A stretch of 64,000 bases of DNA from contig NZ_WQPL01000033.1 of assembly GCF_018785245.1 (NCBI RefSeq), forward strand, positions 28,218 to 92,217. The letters are read 5' to 3'. Positions 1 to 8,114 of the stretch are shown one piece after another. The position numbers and the translations under genes were made by a program. The notes below the pieces were generated by a model that had not been told where the DNA came from, made no database searches, and saw only the letters and a list, made by a program, of their open reading frames with translations. Each line of letters opens with the position of its first letter. Positions within the stretch are counted from its first letter, which is position 1. The stretch is from Collinsella aerofaciens. Its GTDB lineage: Bacteria > Actinomycetota > Coriobacteriia > Coriobacteriales > Coriobacteriaceae.

Positions 1-1
1 C

Positions 2-925
2 GAGGCCGTTGCAAAGTTCTTCGGCTTCCCCGAGAACGGCACGCGCAAGTCTCTGGCACTCATCGACGCCGAGGGCAAGCCCGTCGTGGCCATTGTTCCG
101 GGCGACCACGAGCTCAACGATTGCAAGGCCGAGCACGTCTTTGGCAAGGGCTATCGCATGATGACCGATGAGGAGCTCCAGACCTACGGTCTGCATAAGG
201 GCTTTATCGGACCGGTTAACCTGCCCGAGGGCATTCGTCTGGTGTGTGACGAGAGCCTGCGCGAGTCCAAGCAGTGGGCCTGCGGTGCCAACGAGGTCGA
301 TTATCACTTTACCGGTGCCTGCCCCGAGCGCGACTTTACCGTCGACGAGTGGGCCGACCTGGTAACCGTCGTTGCCGGCGATCCCTGCCCGCACTGCGGA
401 AAGCCCCTCTCCGCTGCCCGCGGCATCGAGGTCTCCCAGGTCTTCCAGCTGGGCACCAAGTATTCCGAGGCCATGGGTGCCACCTTTATGGATGAGGACG
501 GCAAGGAGAAGCCGCTCATCATGGGTTGTTACGGCGTGGGCGTGTCCCGTTCGCTTGCTGCCGTCGTGGAGCAGCACAACGACGAGCACGGTATCGTCTG
601 GCCGGTCTCCGTTGCCCCGTACGAGGTCGCGGTGATTCCGCTTGATCCCAAGAAGGAAGAGTGCGCTACCGTCTGCGAGCAGATCGTTGATGGCCTGTGT
701 GCCGAGGGTATCGAGGTCGTCGTCGACGATCGCGATGAGCATCCGGGATTTAAGTTTGCCGATAACGACCTCATGGGTTTCCCGTATCAGGTCGTTCTGG
801 GTAAGCGTGGCCTTAAGAATGGTACTGTGGAGCTCAAGGACCGTGCCACGGGTGAGCGCGAGGATGTGGCGATCGACGAGGTCGTCGCCAAGGTCGCCGA
901 GCTTGTGAAGGCAGCACGCCGTTAA
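2..925 (+). CDS. proS: Prolyl-tRNA synthetase, C-terminal part (5' end outside window)
   Basis: Charges tRNA-Pro with proline in the cytoplasm. The frame is already open at base 2, so the N-terminus lies outside the window. The visible 307 residues begin in the inserted editing domain typical of bacterial-type ProRS and continue into the class II catalytic core. Core segments seen are VSQVFQLGTKYSEAMGA and the motif-3 region GCYGVGVSRSLAAVVEQ. The last ~100 residues form the anticodon-binding domain (WPVSVAPYEVAVIPL to the end). A C-x2-C pair (CPHC) lies just before the catalytic segment. A strong hairpin terminator follows the stop codon. Identification is firm; only the missing start limits it. 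Confidence 0.95.
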   Translation, partial: EAVAKFFGFPENGTRKSLALIDAEGKPVVAIVPGDHELNDCKAEHVFGKGYRMMTDEELQTYGLHKGFIGPVNLPEGIRLVCDESLRESKQWACGANEVDYHFTGACPERDFTVDEWADLVTVVAGDPCPHCGKPLSAARGIEVSQVFQLGTKYSEAMGATFMDEDGKEKPLIMGCYGVGVSRSLAAVVEQHNDEHGIVWPVSVAPYEVAVIPLDPKKEECATVCEQIVDGLCAEGIEVVVDDRDEHPGFKFADNDLMGFPYQVVLGKRGLKNGTVELKDRATGEREDVAIDEVVAKVAELVKAARR

Positions 926-955
926 TCGACGATTTCGCTTGTAGTTCGATATACG

Positions 956-1004
956 GGACGGCCCCGCATTTCTCCAGATCGGGGAGATGCGGGGCCGTCC
1001 TTTT
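956..1004 (+). terminator. Rho-independent terminator of proS
   Basis: Inverted repeat GGACGGCCCCGCAT (956-969) pairs with ATGCGGGGCCGTCC (987-1000). A T-run at 1001-1004 follows, 30 bases after the proS stop. Confidence 0.85.
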
Positions 1005-1029
1005 ATCTTGTGGCATCCTCGATATCTAA

Positions 1030-1071
1030 AAGGAAAACCCCACAGCCCATGCGAGCTACGGGGTTTTCCTT
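1030..1071 (-). terminator. Terminator for the minus-strand kinase gene
   Basis: AAGGAAAACCCC (1030-1041) is the exact inverse of GGGGTTTTCCTT (1060-1071). Read on the minus strand the hairpin ends in CCTTTT, 33 bases after the stop of the 1104-1868 gene. It may act in both directions. Confidence 0.75.
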
Positions 1072-1103
1072 GTGCCTCCGATGCGAAATAAATCGCTCAG
1101 ATA

Positions 1104-1868
1104 TTACTGATAATCGACGACGTCGATCCAGTTCTTCAAGAACTCATCGTTCACGTTGCGCTTACGAGCGAGCTCGGAAGCGGCGACGATGCTCGTCCAC
1201 TGACGCACGACCTGCATGGGCATGTCGGCGCGGTCGCAGTAGAGCTCCAGGTAGGCCTCGGCCTGATCCTTGCTGTTGAGCGCGAAGAGCAGGTAGGTGG
1301 TGGCAACGTCGGCAGCAGGGGAGCCCTGGGTGGCGTGTGCCCAGTCGCACACATAGAGCTGCCCGTCGTCGCCGACGATGACGTTGGAGGGGTTGAAGTC
1401 GCCGTGGCAGACCTTGAACTCCTTTGTCATGCCGTCCAGACGCTCCTGAAGGTTATAGCGCGTGGTGGCATTGAGCTGATCAAGGCTGTCGATCATGCGG
1501 GCGAACTTGTCGCGCTGACGGTTGAGCAGCGGGGAGGTGTAGCCGTGGATCTCGATCTGGAGGTCGACGAACATCTCGAGGTACTCACCAAAGCGCTGGG
1601 GCTCGGCAGTCATCTTCTCGGCAAGGGTGGTGCCCGGAACCTTCTCGGTCACGAGCGCCCAGCCGTTGGCGTTCTCGAGCTGGGAAACCTCGAGAGCCTT
1701 GGGGCTGCGGATGCCGCACTCATTGATGCGGGCAAGATTCAAAGCCTCGTTGAACACGTCGGAGACAGGCTTGGTCTCGTTAAAGACCTTGACGATCTTG
1801 TCGCCCAGGTCGTAAACGACCTTGTTGCCACGGCGGACGAGCTCGGTCTTGGAATCGGGTAGCAGCAT
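1104..1868 (-). CDS. APH/choline-kinase-fold phosphotransferase, substrate unknown
   Basis: A 254-residue protein with the aminoglycoside phosphotransferase/choline kinase fold. The catalytic loop HGDFNPSN (H155-N162) carries the Brenner-type aspartate and asparagine. The metal-binding position is CDWAHATQG around residue 175. The N-lobe has a short glycine stretch (RRGNKVVYDLGDKIVKVF), in keeping with a small-molecule kinase. It lies 88 bases downstream of adhE on the same strand, with a hairpin between them. The fold does not reveal the substrate, and nothing nearby suggests drug resistance, so a cellular metabolite such as a sugar or amino alcohol is as likely. The start at 1868 has a modest AAAGGAT-type site upstream. 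Confidence 0.75.
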   Translation of the reverse strand: MLLPDSKTELVRRGNKVVYDLGDKIVKVFNETKPVSDVFNEALNLARINECGIRSPKALEVSQLENANGWALVTEKVPGTTLAEKMTAEPQRFGEYLEMFVDLQIEIHGYTSPLLNRQRDKFARMIDSLDQLNATTRYNLQERLDGMTKEFKVCHGDFNPSNVIVGDDGQLYVCDWAHATQGSPAADVATTYLLFALNSKDQAEAYLELYCDRADMPMQVVRQWTSIVAASELARKRNVNDEFLKNWIDVVDYQ

Positions 1869-1900
1869 GGTTGCATCCTTTCAACGATGCGATAGAAGCG

Positions 1901-1939
1901 ACGGCGGGGGTGTGTGAAACACCCGTGCACCCCCGCCGT
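1901..1939. other. Strong hairpin between adhE and the kinase gene
   Basis: ACGGCGGGGGTG (1901-1912) pairs with CACCCCCGCCGT (1928-1939). It lies 18 bases past the adhE stop. On the minus strand there is no T-run after the stem, so it could be an RNA-stability or partial-readthrough hairpin rather than a classical terminator. Confidence 0.6.
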
Positions 1940-1956
1940 TAAAAACCGTGCTAAAA

Positions 1957-4605
1957 CTAGCAGACGGCGTAGTCCTGAGGCTCGCGGCCGTAGTAGGCGT
2001 CCAGGTAGAGCTCCTTGATCTCGCTCATGAGCGGGTAGCGCGGGTTGGCGCCGGTGCACTGGTCGTTGAATGCCTGCTCGGTCATCTCGTCGAGGGTGTC
2101 GAGGAAGTACTGCTCGTCAACACCGTAGTCGGCGATGGTCTTCTTGACGCCGATGAAGTCCTTGAGCTCTTCGAGCTTTGTGATGAAGTTCTCGAAGACC
2201 TCCTTGTCGTCCTTGCCCTCGATGCCGCAGTACTTGGCCATCTCGGCGTAGTTGTGCAGCGCGTTGGGGTAAGGATACTGGGAGAAGGTACCCATCTTGA
2301 CGGGAGCCTCGGCGGCGTTGTAACGCATGACGCGGGTCAGGATGACGGCGTTTGCGAGGCCGTGGGGCAGGTGATGGAAGGCGCCGAGCTTGTGGGCCAT
2401 GGAGTGGTTGAGGCCCAGGAAGGCGTTGGCGAAGGCCATACCGGCCATGCAAGAGGCGTTGTGCATCTCCTCGCGGGCATGCGGGTCCTTGGCGCCGTTC
2501 GTGAAGCTGGAGGGCAGGTTCTCGAAGACGAGCTTAGCAGCGCGCTCGGAGAGGCCCTTGGTGTAGTCGGAAGCCATGATGGAGACGTAGGACTCGATGG
2601 CGTGGGTCATGACGTCGATGCCGGAGGCAGCGGTCAGGCCGCGCGGGGCGGTCATGCAGTTGTCGGCGTCGACGATAGCCATGTTGGGGAGCAGCGCGTA
2701 GTCGGCGAGCGGCCACTTGATGCCGGTCTCCTTGTCGGTGATGATGGCGAACGGCGTGCACTCGGAGCCGGTACCCGAAGAGGTCGGAACGGCGACGAAG
2801 TAGGCCTTCTTGCCCATCTCGGGGAAGGTGAAGATACGCTTGCGGATGTCCATGAAGTCCATGGCCATGTCCTCAAACTTGCACTCGGGGTGCTCGTACA
2901 TCATCCACATGATCTTGCCGGCGTCCATAGCGGAGCCACCGCCGACGGCGATGATGACGTCCGGCTCAAAGAGAGCCATCTGCTTGGCGCCGCGACGTGC
3001 GCACTGCAGCGACGGATCGGGCTCGACGTCGTAGAAGCAGTCGTGGGCGATGCCCATCTCGTCGAGCTTGGCCTCGATGGCGCGGGTGTTGCCATTCTTG
3101 AAGAGGAACTGGTCGGTGACGATGAAGGCACGCTTCTTGCCCATGACGTTGCCCAGCTCGTCGAGGGCGACGGGCGTGGAACCCTTCTTGAAGTAGACCT
3201 TCTCGGGAGCGCGGAACCACAGCATGTTCTCACGGCGCTCGGCCACAGTCTTAACGTTGATCAAGTGCTTCACCCCAACGTTCTCGGAGACGGAGTTGCC
3301 GCCCCAGGAGCCGCAGCCCAGGGTCAGAGACGGCTTCATGCCAAAGTTGTACAGGTCACCGATGCCACCGTGCGAGGACGGGGTGTTGATGACGATACGG
3401 CAGGCCTTCATGACGTGCTCGAACAGGCTGATCTTCTCGGCCTGGGCGGGGTGCACGTACAGAGAGGCGGTGTGGCCCGGGCCACCGGCGAGCACCAGGT
3501 GCTCGGCCTTGTCGACGGCCTCCTGGAAGTCCTTGGCGTGGTACATGGCCAGGACCGGGGAGAGCTTCTCGTGGGAGAACTCCTCCTTGGCGGGGTCGGT
3601 GGAGGTGACCTCGGCGATCAGGATCTTGGTCTTGGCGGGAACCTCGATGCCGGCGAGCTCGGCGATCTTGGCGGCAGCCATGCCGGGGATGCGGTGATCG
3701 AGGGCGCCGTTCTTGAACATGGCGGCACGCAGGGCCTCCATCTCGGCACCCTGCTTGACGAAGTAGCAGCCGCGCTTCTGGAACTCGGCCTTGACCTGGT
3801 CATAGATGGTGTCGATGACGGTCACGGACTGCTCGGAAGCGCAGATCATGCCGTTGTCGAAGGTCTTAGAGTGGATGATGGAGTTGACGGCGAGCAGCAC
3901 GTCGGCGGTGTCATCGATGACGACCGGGGTGTTACCGGCGCCAACGCCCAGGGCGGGCTTGCCCGAGGAGTAGGCGGCCTTGACCATGCCCGGGCCACCG
4001 GTGGCGAGGATGATGTCGACGTCGCGCATGACCATGTTGGTCAGCTCGATGGAGGGGACATCGACCCAGCCGATGATGCCCTCGGGCGCGCCGGCCTTTA
4101 CGGCGGCGTCAAGCACGAGCTTGGCGGCGGCGATGGTGCACTTGGCGGCAGCCGGGTGCGGGGAGATGATGATGGCGTTGCGGGTCTTCAGGCTGATCAG
4201 CGTCTTGAAGATCGCGGTGGAGGTGGGGTTGGTCGTCGGGATGACGGCGCCCACGATGCCGATGGGCTCGGCGATCTTGGTGATGCCGTAAGCCTCGTCG
4301 CGCTCCAGAACGCCACAGGTCTTGGTGTTCTTGTAAGCGTTGTAGATGTACTCTGCGGCGTAGTGGTTCTTGATGACCTTGTCCTCAAGAACGCCGCGGC
4401 CGGTCTCCTCGATGGCCATCTTCGCCAACGGGATACGAGCCTTGTTGGCGGCCATGGCGGCCTCATAGAAGATCTTGTCGACCTGCTCCTGCGTGTACGT
4501 AGCAAAAAGCGCCTGGGCCTCTCGCATCTGAGCGAGCTTAGCCTCAAGCGCCTCTACGTTGTCCACAATTGCGGGAGTAGTGTTTTCCGGTGACTTTTTC
4601 ACCAT
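1957..4605 (-). CDS. adhE: Bifunctional acetaldehyde-CoA / alcohol dehydrogenase
   Basis: Reduces acetyl-CoA to acetaldehyde and then ethanol with two NADH, regenerating NAD during fermentation. Its 882 residues match the usual two-domain AdhE length. The N-terminal aldehyde dehydrogenase domain (about 1-440) has the nucleotide loop GVGAGNTPV near 220 and the catalytic cysteine C255 in GMICASEQS. The C-terminal iron-dependent alcohol dehydrogenase domain has VGGGSAMDAGK and the metal-site segments DVMTHAIESY and HSMAHKLGAFHHLPHG. The start has an AAGGAG site just upstream. A 333-base gap with repeated TTTAGTTGAA motifs lies ahead of it. AdhE usually forms filaments (spirosomes); that is family knowledge and is not visible here. 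Confidence 0.97.
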   Translation of the reverse strand: MVKKSPENTTPAIVDNVEALEAKLAQMREAQALFATYTQEQVDKIFYEAAMAANKARIPLAKMAIEETGRGVLEDKVIKNHYAAEYIYNAYKNTKTCGVLERDEAYGITKIAEPIGIVGAVIPTTNPTSTAIFKTLISLKTRNAIIISPHPAAAKCTIAAAKLVLDAAVKAGAPEGIIGWVDVPSIELTNMVMRDVDIILATGGPGMVKAAYSSGKPALGVGAGNTPVVIDDTADVLLAVNSIIHSKTFDNGMICASEQSVTVIDTIYDQVKAEFQKRGCYFVKQGAEMEALRAAMFKNGALDHRIPGMAAAKIAELAGIEVPAKTKILIAEVTSTDPAKEEFSHEKLSPVLAMYHAKDFQEAVDKAEHLVLAGGPGHTASLYVHPAQAEKISLFEHVMKACRIVINTPSSHGGIGDLYNFGMKPSLTLGCGSWGGNSVSENVGVKHLINVKTVAERRENMLWFRAPEKVYFKKGSTPVALDELGNVMGKKRAFIVTDQFLFKNGNTRAIEAKLDEMGIAHDCFYDVEPDPSLQCARRGAKQMALFEPDVIIAVGGGSAMDAGKIMWMMYEHPECKFEDMAMDFMDIRKRIFTFPEMGKKAYFVAVPTSSGTGSECTPFAIITDKETGIKWPLADYALLPNMAIVDADNCMTAPRGLTAASGIDVMTHAIESYVSIMASDYTKGLSERAAKLVFENLPSSFTNGAKDPHAREEMHNASCMAGMAFANAFLGLNHSMAHKLGAFHHLPHGLANAVILTRVMRYNAAEAPVKMGTFSQYPYPNALHNYAEMAKYCGIEGKDDKEVFENFITKLEELKDFIGVKKTIADYGVDEQYFLDTLDEMTEQAFNDQCTGANPRYPLMSEIKELYLDAYYGREPQDYAVC

Positions 4606-4702
4606 TTGTGTCTCCTTGCGATCGGAGATTTACCCTACGCCTTGCATGATAGCAAGAAATAATTCGGTGAACGGTCAGATTCCTCTAAAAGGCACACTAA
4701 AA

Positions 4703-4739
4703 CGCTTCAACTAAATGAAGCGATTCAACTAAAACCATA
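4703..4739 (-). promoter_or_regulatory. Candidate operator upstream of adhE
   Basis: An inverted repeat CGCTTCA (4703-4709) / TGAAGCG (4716-4722) is embedded in near-direct repeats. Read on the minus strand, TTTAGTTGAA occurs twice, 18 bases apart, and a third partial TTTAG follows. It lies about 100 bases upstream of the adhE start. No Rex-type TTGTGA-N6-TCACAA site was seen. The regulator is unknown. Confidence 0.35.
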
Positions 4740-4758
4740 CGCCTGTTGCATCACCCTG

Positions 4759-4809
4759 CTCATTGGGGACAGGCTTACATGAGCGCTTTCACTCATTGGG
4801 GACAGACAT
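4759..4809 (+). repeat. Left 51-bp inverted repeat flanking the RAYT gene
   Basis: Holds two direct copies of CTCATTGGGGACAG (4759-4772 and 4792-4805), about 33 bp apart. The whole 51-bp block matches the reverse complement of 5747-5797 at 46 of 51 positions. A weaker CTCATTGG occurs at 4848-4855. This is the expected context of a REP-type target for the adjacent transposase. Confidence 0.8.
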
Positions 4810-4938
4810 TGTTTTGCCATTTTGCCGTTCTGGGCCTGTTTTTGCCGCTCATTGGATATAAATAAGTCACAGGCTCAGCATTTCGCGTTCCTTCTCTCCT
4901 TTTAGGTGTTGCCTGTTCAGTTTTTGAAAGGAGAGATT

Positions 4939-5715
4939 ATGCCTCGATGCGCCCGCGCTGTTTCGCTCACCGGCTATTACCACGTCTTTGACCGCGGCAA
5001 CTCCAAACAGATTATTTTTGAAGATGACTCTGACCGATATCGTTTCTTATCGGACATTTCGGACAGGTTTGCGCACCATAAAGTGGTGGTGTTGGCTTGG
5101 TGCCTTATGGACAATCACTTCCATTTGATGGTTGATGACCCATTTGACAATCTTTCAAAGGCAATGCAGTGTGCGCTGACGGCATATGCTAAGTATTTCA
5201 ACGGGAAAACGGGAAGAACGGGGCATCTGTTTGATAATCGCTATTCGCGGGTCGCGGTTGAGTCGGACTCGCAGGCGGTGCAGCTACTCGATTATATCCA
5301 TCTCAATCCTGTGAAGGGTGCAATTGGCTCACTCGAAGCATACCGCTGGTCAAGCTTTAGGGCATATCAGCTGGGCTACGATCCCTTTGACATCTGTGAT
5401 GCGGCCCCCATGCTCGATATTGTCGGAGGCTCCCGTTGCTATTGCGAGCATCTCGAGGAAGTTGCCGGGCGCATCTGGCCAGTGGAGGTTCTTCCACGCC
5501 GGCGGATCCCCGATGAGGATGCCCTTACCGTCGCGCGCGAAGTTCTGCCGAGCGTAGACCCCTCGCTTCTTAAGGCCCTGCCGCGCCCCGATCGCGATGC
5601 CTGTCTGCTGAGGCTCAGGCGGGCACATCTCACGGTCAAGCAAATTGCCCGTATCACCGGCATTGGCGCTACAAGCGTGACCAAGGCCACTGTAGGCTGG
5701 AGGGAGGCTGCGTGA
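4939..5715 (+). CDS. REP-associated tyrosine transposase (RAYT, Y1_Tnp family)
   Basis: A 258-residue single-domain HUH transposase of the IS200-like superfamily. The metal-binding HxH is H60-F-H62 in CLMDNHFHLMV. The candidate nucleophile is Y119 in LLDYIHLNPVKG. A C-terminal extension ends in a helix-turn-helix-like stretch (LTVKQIARITGIGA). The ATG at 4939 is chosen because GAAAGGAGAG sits just before it; an in-frame ATG at 4906 has no such site. RAYTs are typically single-copy domesticated genes that act on REP palindromes, and here near-identical 51-bp inverted repeats flank the gene on both sides. The coding frame is intact, so activity is possible. No accessory genes accompany it. Confidence 0.88.
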   Translation: MPRCARAVSLTGYYHVFDRGNSKQIIFEDDSDRYRFLSDISDRFAHHKVVVLAWCLMDNHFHLMVDDPFDNLSKAMQCALTAYAKYFNGKTGRTGHLFDNRYSRVAVESDSQAVQLLDYIHLNPVKGAIGSLEAYRWSSFRAYQLGYDPFDICDAAPMLDIVGGSRCYCEHLEEVAGRIWPVEVLPRRRIPDEDALTVAREVLPSVDPSLLKALPRPDRDACLLRLRRAHLTVKQIARITGIGATSVTKATVGWREAA

Positions 5716-5746
5716 GGTAGGGGCCGAACCGCTGCCGGTATGCGTC

Positions 5747-5797
5747 ATGTCTGTCCCAAATGCGCGAAAGCACTCATGTAAACCTGTCCCCAATGAG
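5747..5797 (-). repeat. Right 51-bp inverted repeat flanking the RAYT gene
   Basis: Reverse-complement copy of 4759-4809 (46/51 identical). It contains CTGTCCCCAATGAG and a variant CTGTCCCAAATG. A further single copy, TTGTCCCCAATGAGTG, follows at about 5809-5824. These lie directly after the RAYT stop codon. Confidence 0.8.
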
Positions 5798-5839
5798 TGC
5801 CCTAAGCTTGTCCCCAATGAGTGAGTGCAATGAGTGCAA

Positions 5840-5870
5840 AAAGGCGCCCTCCGTAGGGGAGGGCGCCTTT
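5840..5870 (-). terminator. Terminator of rpmB (possibly bidirectional)
   Basis: AAAGGCGCCCTCC (5840-5852) pairs with GGAGGGCGCCTTT (5858-5870). On the minus strand a T-run follows (the A-run at 5838-5842), placing it downstream of rpmB. Confidence 0.8.
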
Positions 5871-5938
5871 GGTAAGTTCTATGTGAACGCGAGGTCTTTG
5901 ACCCGGAGAGTCCGAGGTACTTGTTGGTAAGACCTTAT

Positions 5939-6127
5939 TTAGGAGCGCGCAACCTTGCCGGACTTGAGGCAGGTGGAGCAAACGTTCATCTTGCGACGGT
6001 GACCATCGACGACGACGTAGACGCGCTGGATGTTGGGGCGGAACTTACGGTTGGTGACGCGGTGAGAGTGGCTGATGGAGCGACCGGCAACGGGGTGCTT
6101 ACCGCAAACTTCGCAAACTTTGGACAT
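5939..6127 (-). CDS. rpmB: 50S ribosomal protein L28
   Basis: A 62-residue L28 that binds the large ribosomal subunit. The sequence begins MSKVCEVCGKHPVAG and continues through SHSHRVTNRKFRPNIQ to the zinc-type CSTCLK. Two C-x2-C pairs (CEVC and CSTC) make it the zinc-binding form. The start at 6127 is set by AAGGAGGG eight bases upstream; the longer frame to 6175 has no ribosome site and no family match. It is a lone gene with its own terminator, which is common for rpmB. Confidence 0.95.
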   Translation of the reverse strand: MSKVCEVCGKHPVAGRSISHSHRVTNRKFRPNIQRVYVVVDGHRRKMNVCSTCLKSGKVARS

Positions 6128-6450
6128 AACTGACCCTCCTTGGGCGACAAACGAACATGTCGCGTTAACAAACAAGCCTGAACTATAGCACAGAAGCAGC
6201 TCCCTGTGCGTAATCTACACAGAGATATTCCTCTTTTGGCGATAGTGCCCACGCCACGGCCCTGGACGTAGATCCGATTTGCGTGCAGCAGAGGGGATTA
6301 TGCCAGCTCGTGCGTATGTTTTCAAGCTCGTCCCACAAATATATATAGGTTTATGGAGCATTGGGCTCCGTTTGCGGATTGCTCTGTATTTATGCTCGCA
6401 ATTAAGCTCGAGGTTGGCTACACTATCCCTTGACCATTAAAGGGGTACGA
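6128..6450. other. Intergenic region between divergent rpmB and pyrR
   Basis: No coding sequence was recognised. It must hold the rpmB promoter on the minus strand and the pyr promoter on the plus strand. Its AT-rich middle (about 6300-6430) fits, with TACACTAT near 6419 as a possible -10, but no convincing -35/-10 pair was found. Confidence 0.4.
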
Positions 6451-6541
6451 GATACCCACATGGAATTACATAGCTGCCATGCGAGCAGCCTTTCCTGTGG
6501 GTGTCTGGTCCGCTTTAAGCGGTCGGGCATCTATTTTTTTT
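6451..6541 (+). promoter_or_regulatory. Probable transcription attenuator of the pyr operon
   Basis: A terminator-like hairpin spans 6502-6529, with core CCGCTT / AAGCGG, an imperfect outer stem and a run of eight T at 6534-6541, just ahead of pyrR. Upstream, GATACCCACA (6451-6460) can pair with TGTGGGTGTC (6496-6505). That second segment overlaps the 5' side of the terminator, so the two folds exclude each other. A small hairpin GCTGC/GCAGC (6473-6489) lies inside the alternative fold. The layout resembles PyrR- and UMP-controlled attenuation. The exact PyrR-binding loop consensus is not seen, so the mechanism is inferred from position and structure. Confidence 0.6.
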
Positions 6542-6568
6542 GACTGTGTCAGCAGTCAAGACATGTGA

Positions 6569-7165
<597 letters not shown>

Positions 7166-7169
7166 TACC

Positions 7170-8114
7170 GTGGCGTTCAACCATAAGCACCTGATCGACA
7201 TTACCGAGTACTCCGAAGAGGACATCAAGCTCATCCTCGAGACCGCCAAGGCGTTCTCCGAGGTCAACGAGCGTGCGATCAAGAAGGTCCCCACGCTCAA
7301 GGGTAAGACCATCGTCAACATGTTCAACGAGCCCTCGACGCGCACCCGTAGCTCCTTCGAGCTCGCCGAGAAGCGTCTTTCGGCCGACAGCCTCAACTTT
7401 GGCGGCTCCTCGACCTCCACGGTCAAGGGCGAGAGCCTCGTCGACACCGTCGAGACCCTCAATGCCTACAAGATCGACTGCATCGTCGTGCGCGACAAGC
7501 ACGCCGGTGCTCCCTACATTGTCACGCAGAACTCGCCCGCGAGTGTCATCTGTGCTGGCGACGGCAAGCACAACCACCCCACGCAGGCCCTGCTCGACCT
7601 GTACACCATCTGGGAGCACAAGGGCGACTTCCACGGTCTGAAGGTCGCCGTCGTCGGCGATATCGCGCACTCCCGCGTCTGCGGCTCGCTGATCCCCGCC
7701 CTTAAGATCATGGGCTGTGAGACCTACGCCGTCGCCCCCGGCACGCTGCTACCGCCGGCGCCCGAGGTCCTGGGCTGCGACCACGTGACGAGCGACCTCG
7801 ATTCCGTCCTGCCCGAGCTGGACGTCGTCTACATGCTGCGCGTGCAGCAGGAGCGCCTCGAGGGTGCTCCGTTCCCGACCATTCGCGAGTACCACAAGCT
7901 CTTCGGTCTGACCAAGGACCGCGAGAAGCTCATGAAGCCCGACGCGATTATCTGCCACCCGGGCCCCATCAACCGCGGCGTCGAGTTCGATTCCTATATG
8001 GCCGACCACCCGCAACGCTCCGTCATCCTGGAGCAGGTCTACGCCGGTATCTGCGTGCGTATGGCTATCCTGTATCTGCTGCTTGGAGGTGCCGATAATG
8101 GCCTTGCTTCTTAA
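7170..8114 (+). CDS. pyrB: Aspartate carbamoyltransferase catalytic subunit
   Basis: Joins carbamoyl phosphate to aspartate, the first committed step of pyrimidine synthesis. Its 314 residues contain the carbamoyl-phosphate motif PSTRTRSSFE (55-64) and the aspartate-domain stretch VGDIAHSRVCGSL. The GTG at 7170 lies 11 bases after GGGAGG; an in-frame GTG at 7158 would fall within that site and overlap pyrR, so 7170 is preferred. No pyrI regulatory subunit is present, so it is probably an unregulated trimer. It ends inside the start of pyrC (17-base overlap). Confidence 0.95.
   Translation: MAFNHKHLIDITEYSEEDIKLILETAKAFSEVNERAIKKVPTLKGKTIVNMFNEPSTRTRSSFELAEKRLSADSLNFGGSSTSTVKGESLVDTVETLNAYKIDCIVVRDKHAGAPYIVTQNSPASVICAGDGKHNHPTQALLDLYTIWEHKGDFHGLKVAVVGDIAHSRVCGSLIPALKIMGCETYAVAPGTLLPPAPEVLGCDHVTSDLDSVLPELDVVYMLRVQQERLEGAPFPTIREYHKLFGLTKDREKLMKPDAIICHPGPINRGVEFDSYMADHPQRSVILEQVYAGICVRMAILYLLLGGADNGLAS

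Noticed and set aside
1104-1868. Aminoglycoside resistance gene
   Set aside because: Only the fold is shared with APH enzymes. No mobile context or specific resistance family was recognised, so the substrate is left open.
1948-4593. 881-residue open frame on the plus strand opposite adhE
   Set aside because: A shadow of adhE caused by high-GC third positions. The product is Leu/Val/Gly-rich, has no recognisable domain, and adhE is certain on the other strand.
4939-5715. Complete IS200/IS605 insertion sequence
   Set aside because: No TnpB gene and no IS-type ends. The HUH domain with a C-terminal extension and the flanking REP-like repeats fit a RAYT instead.
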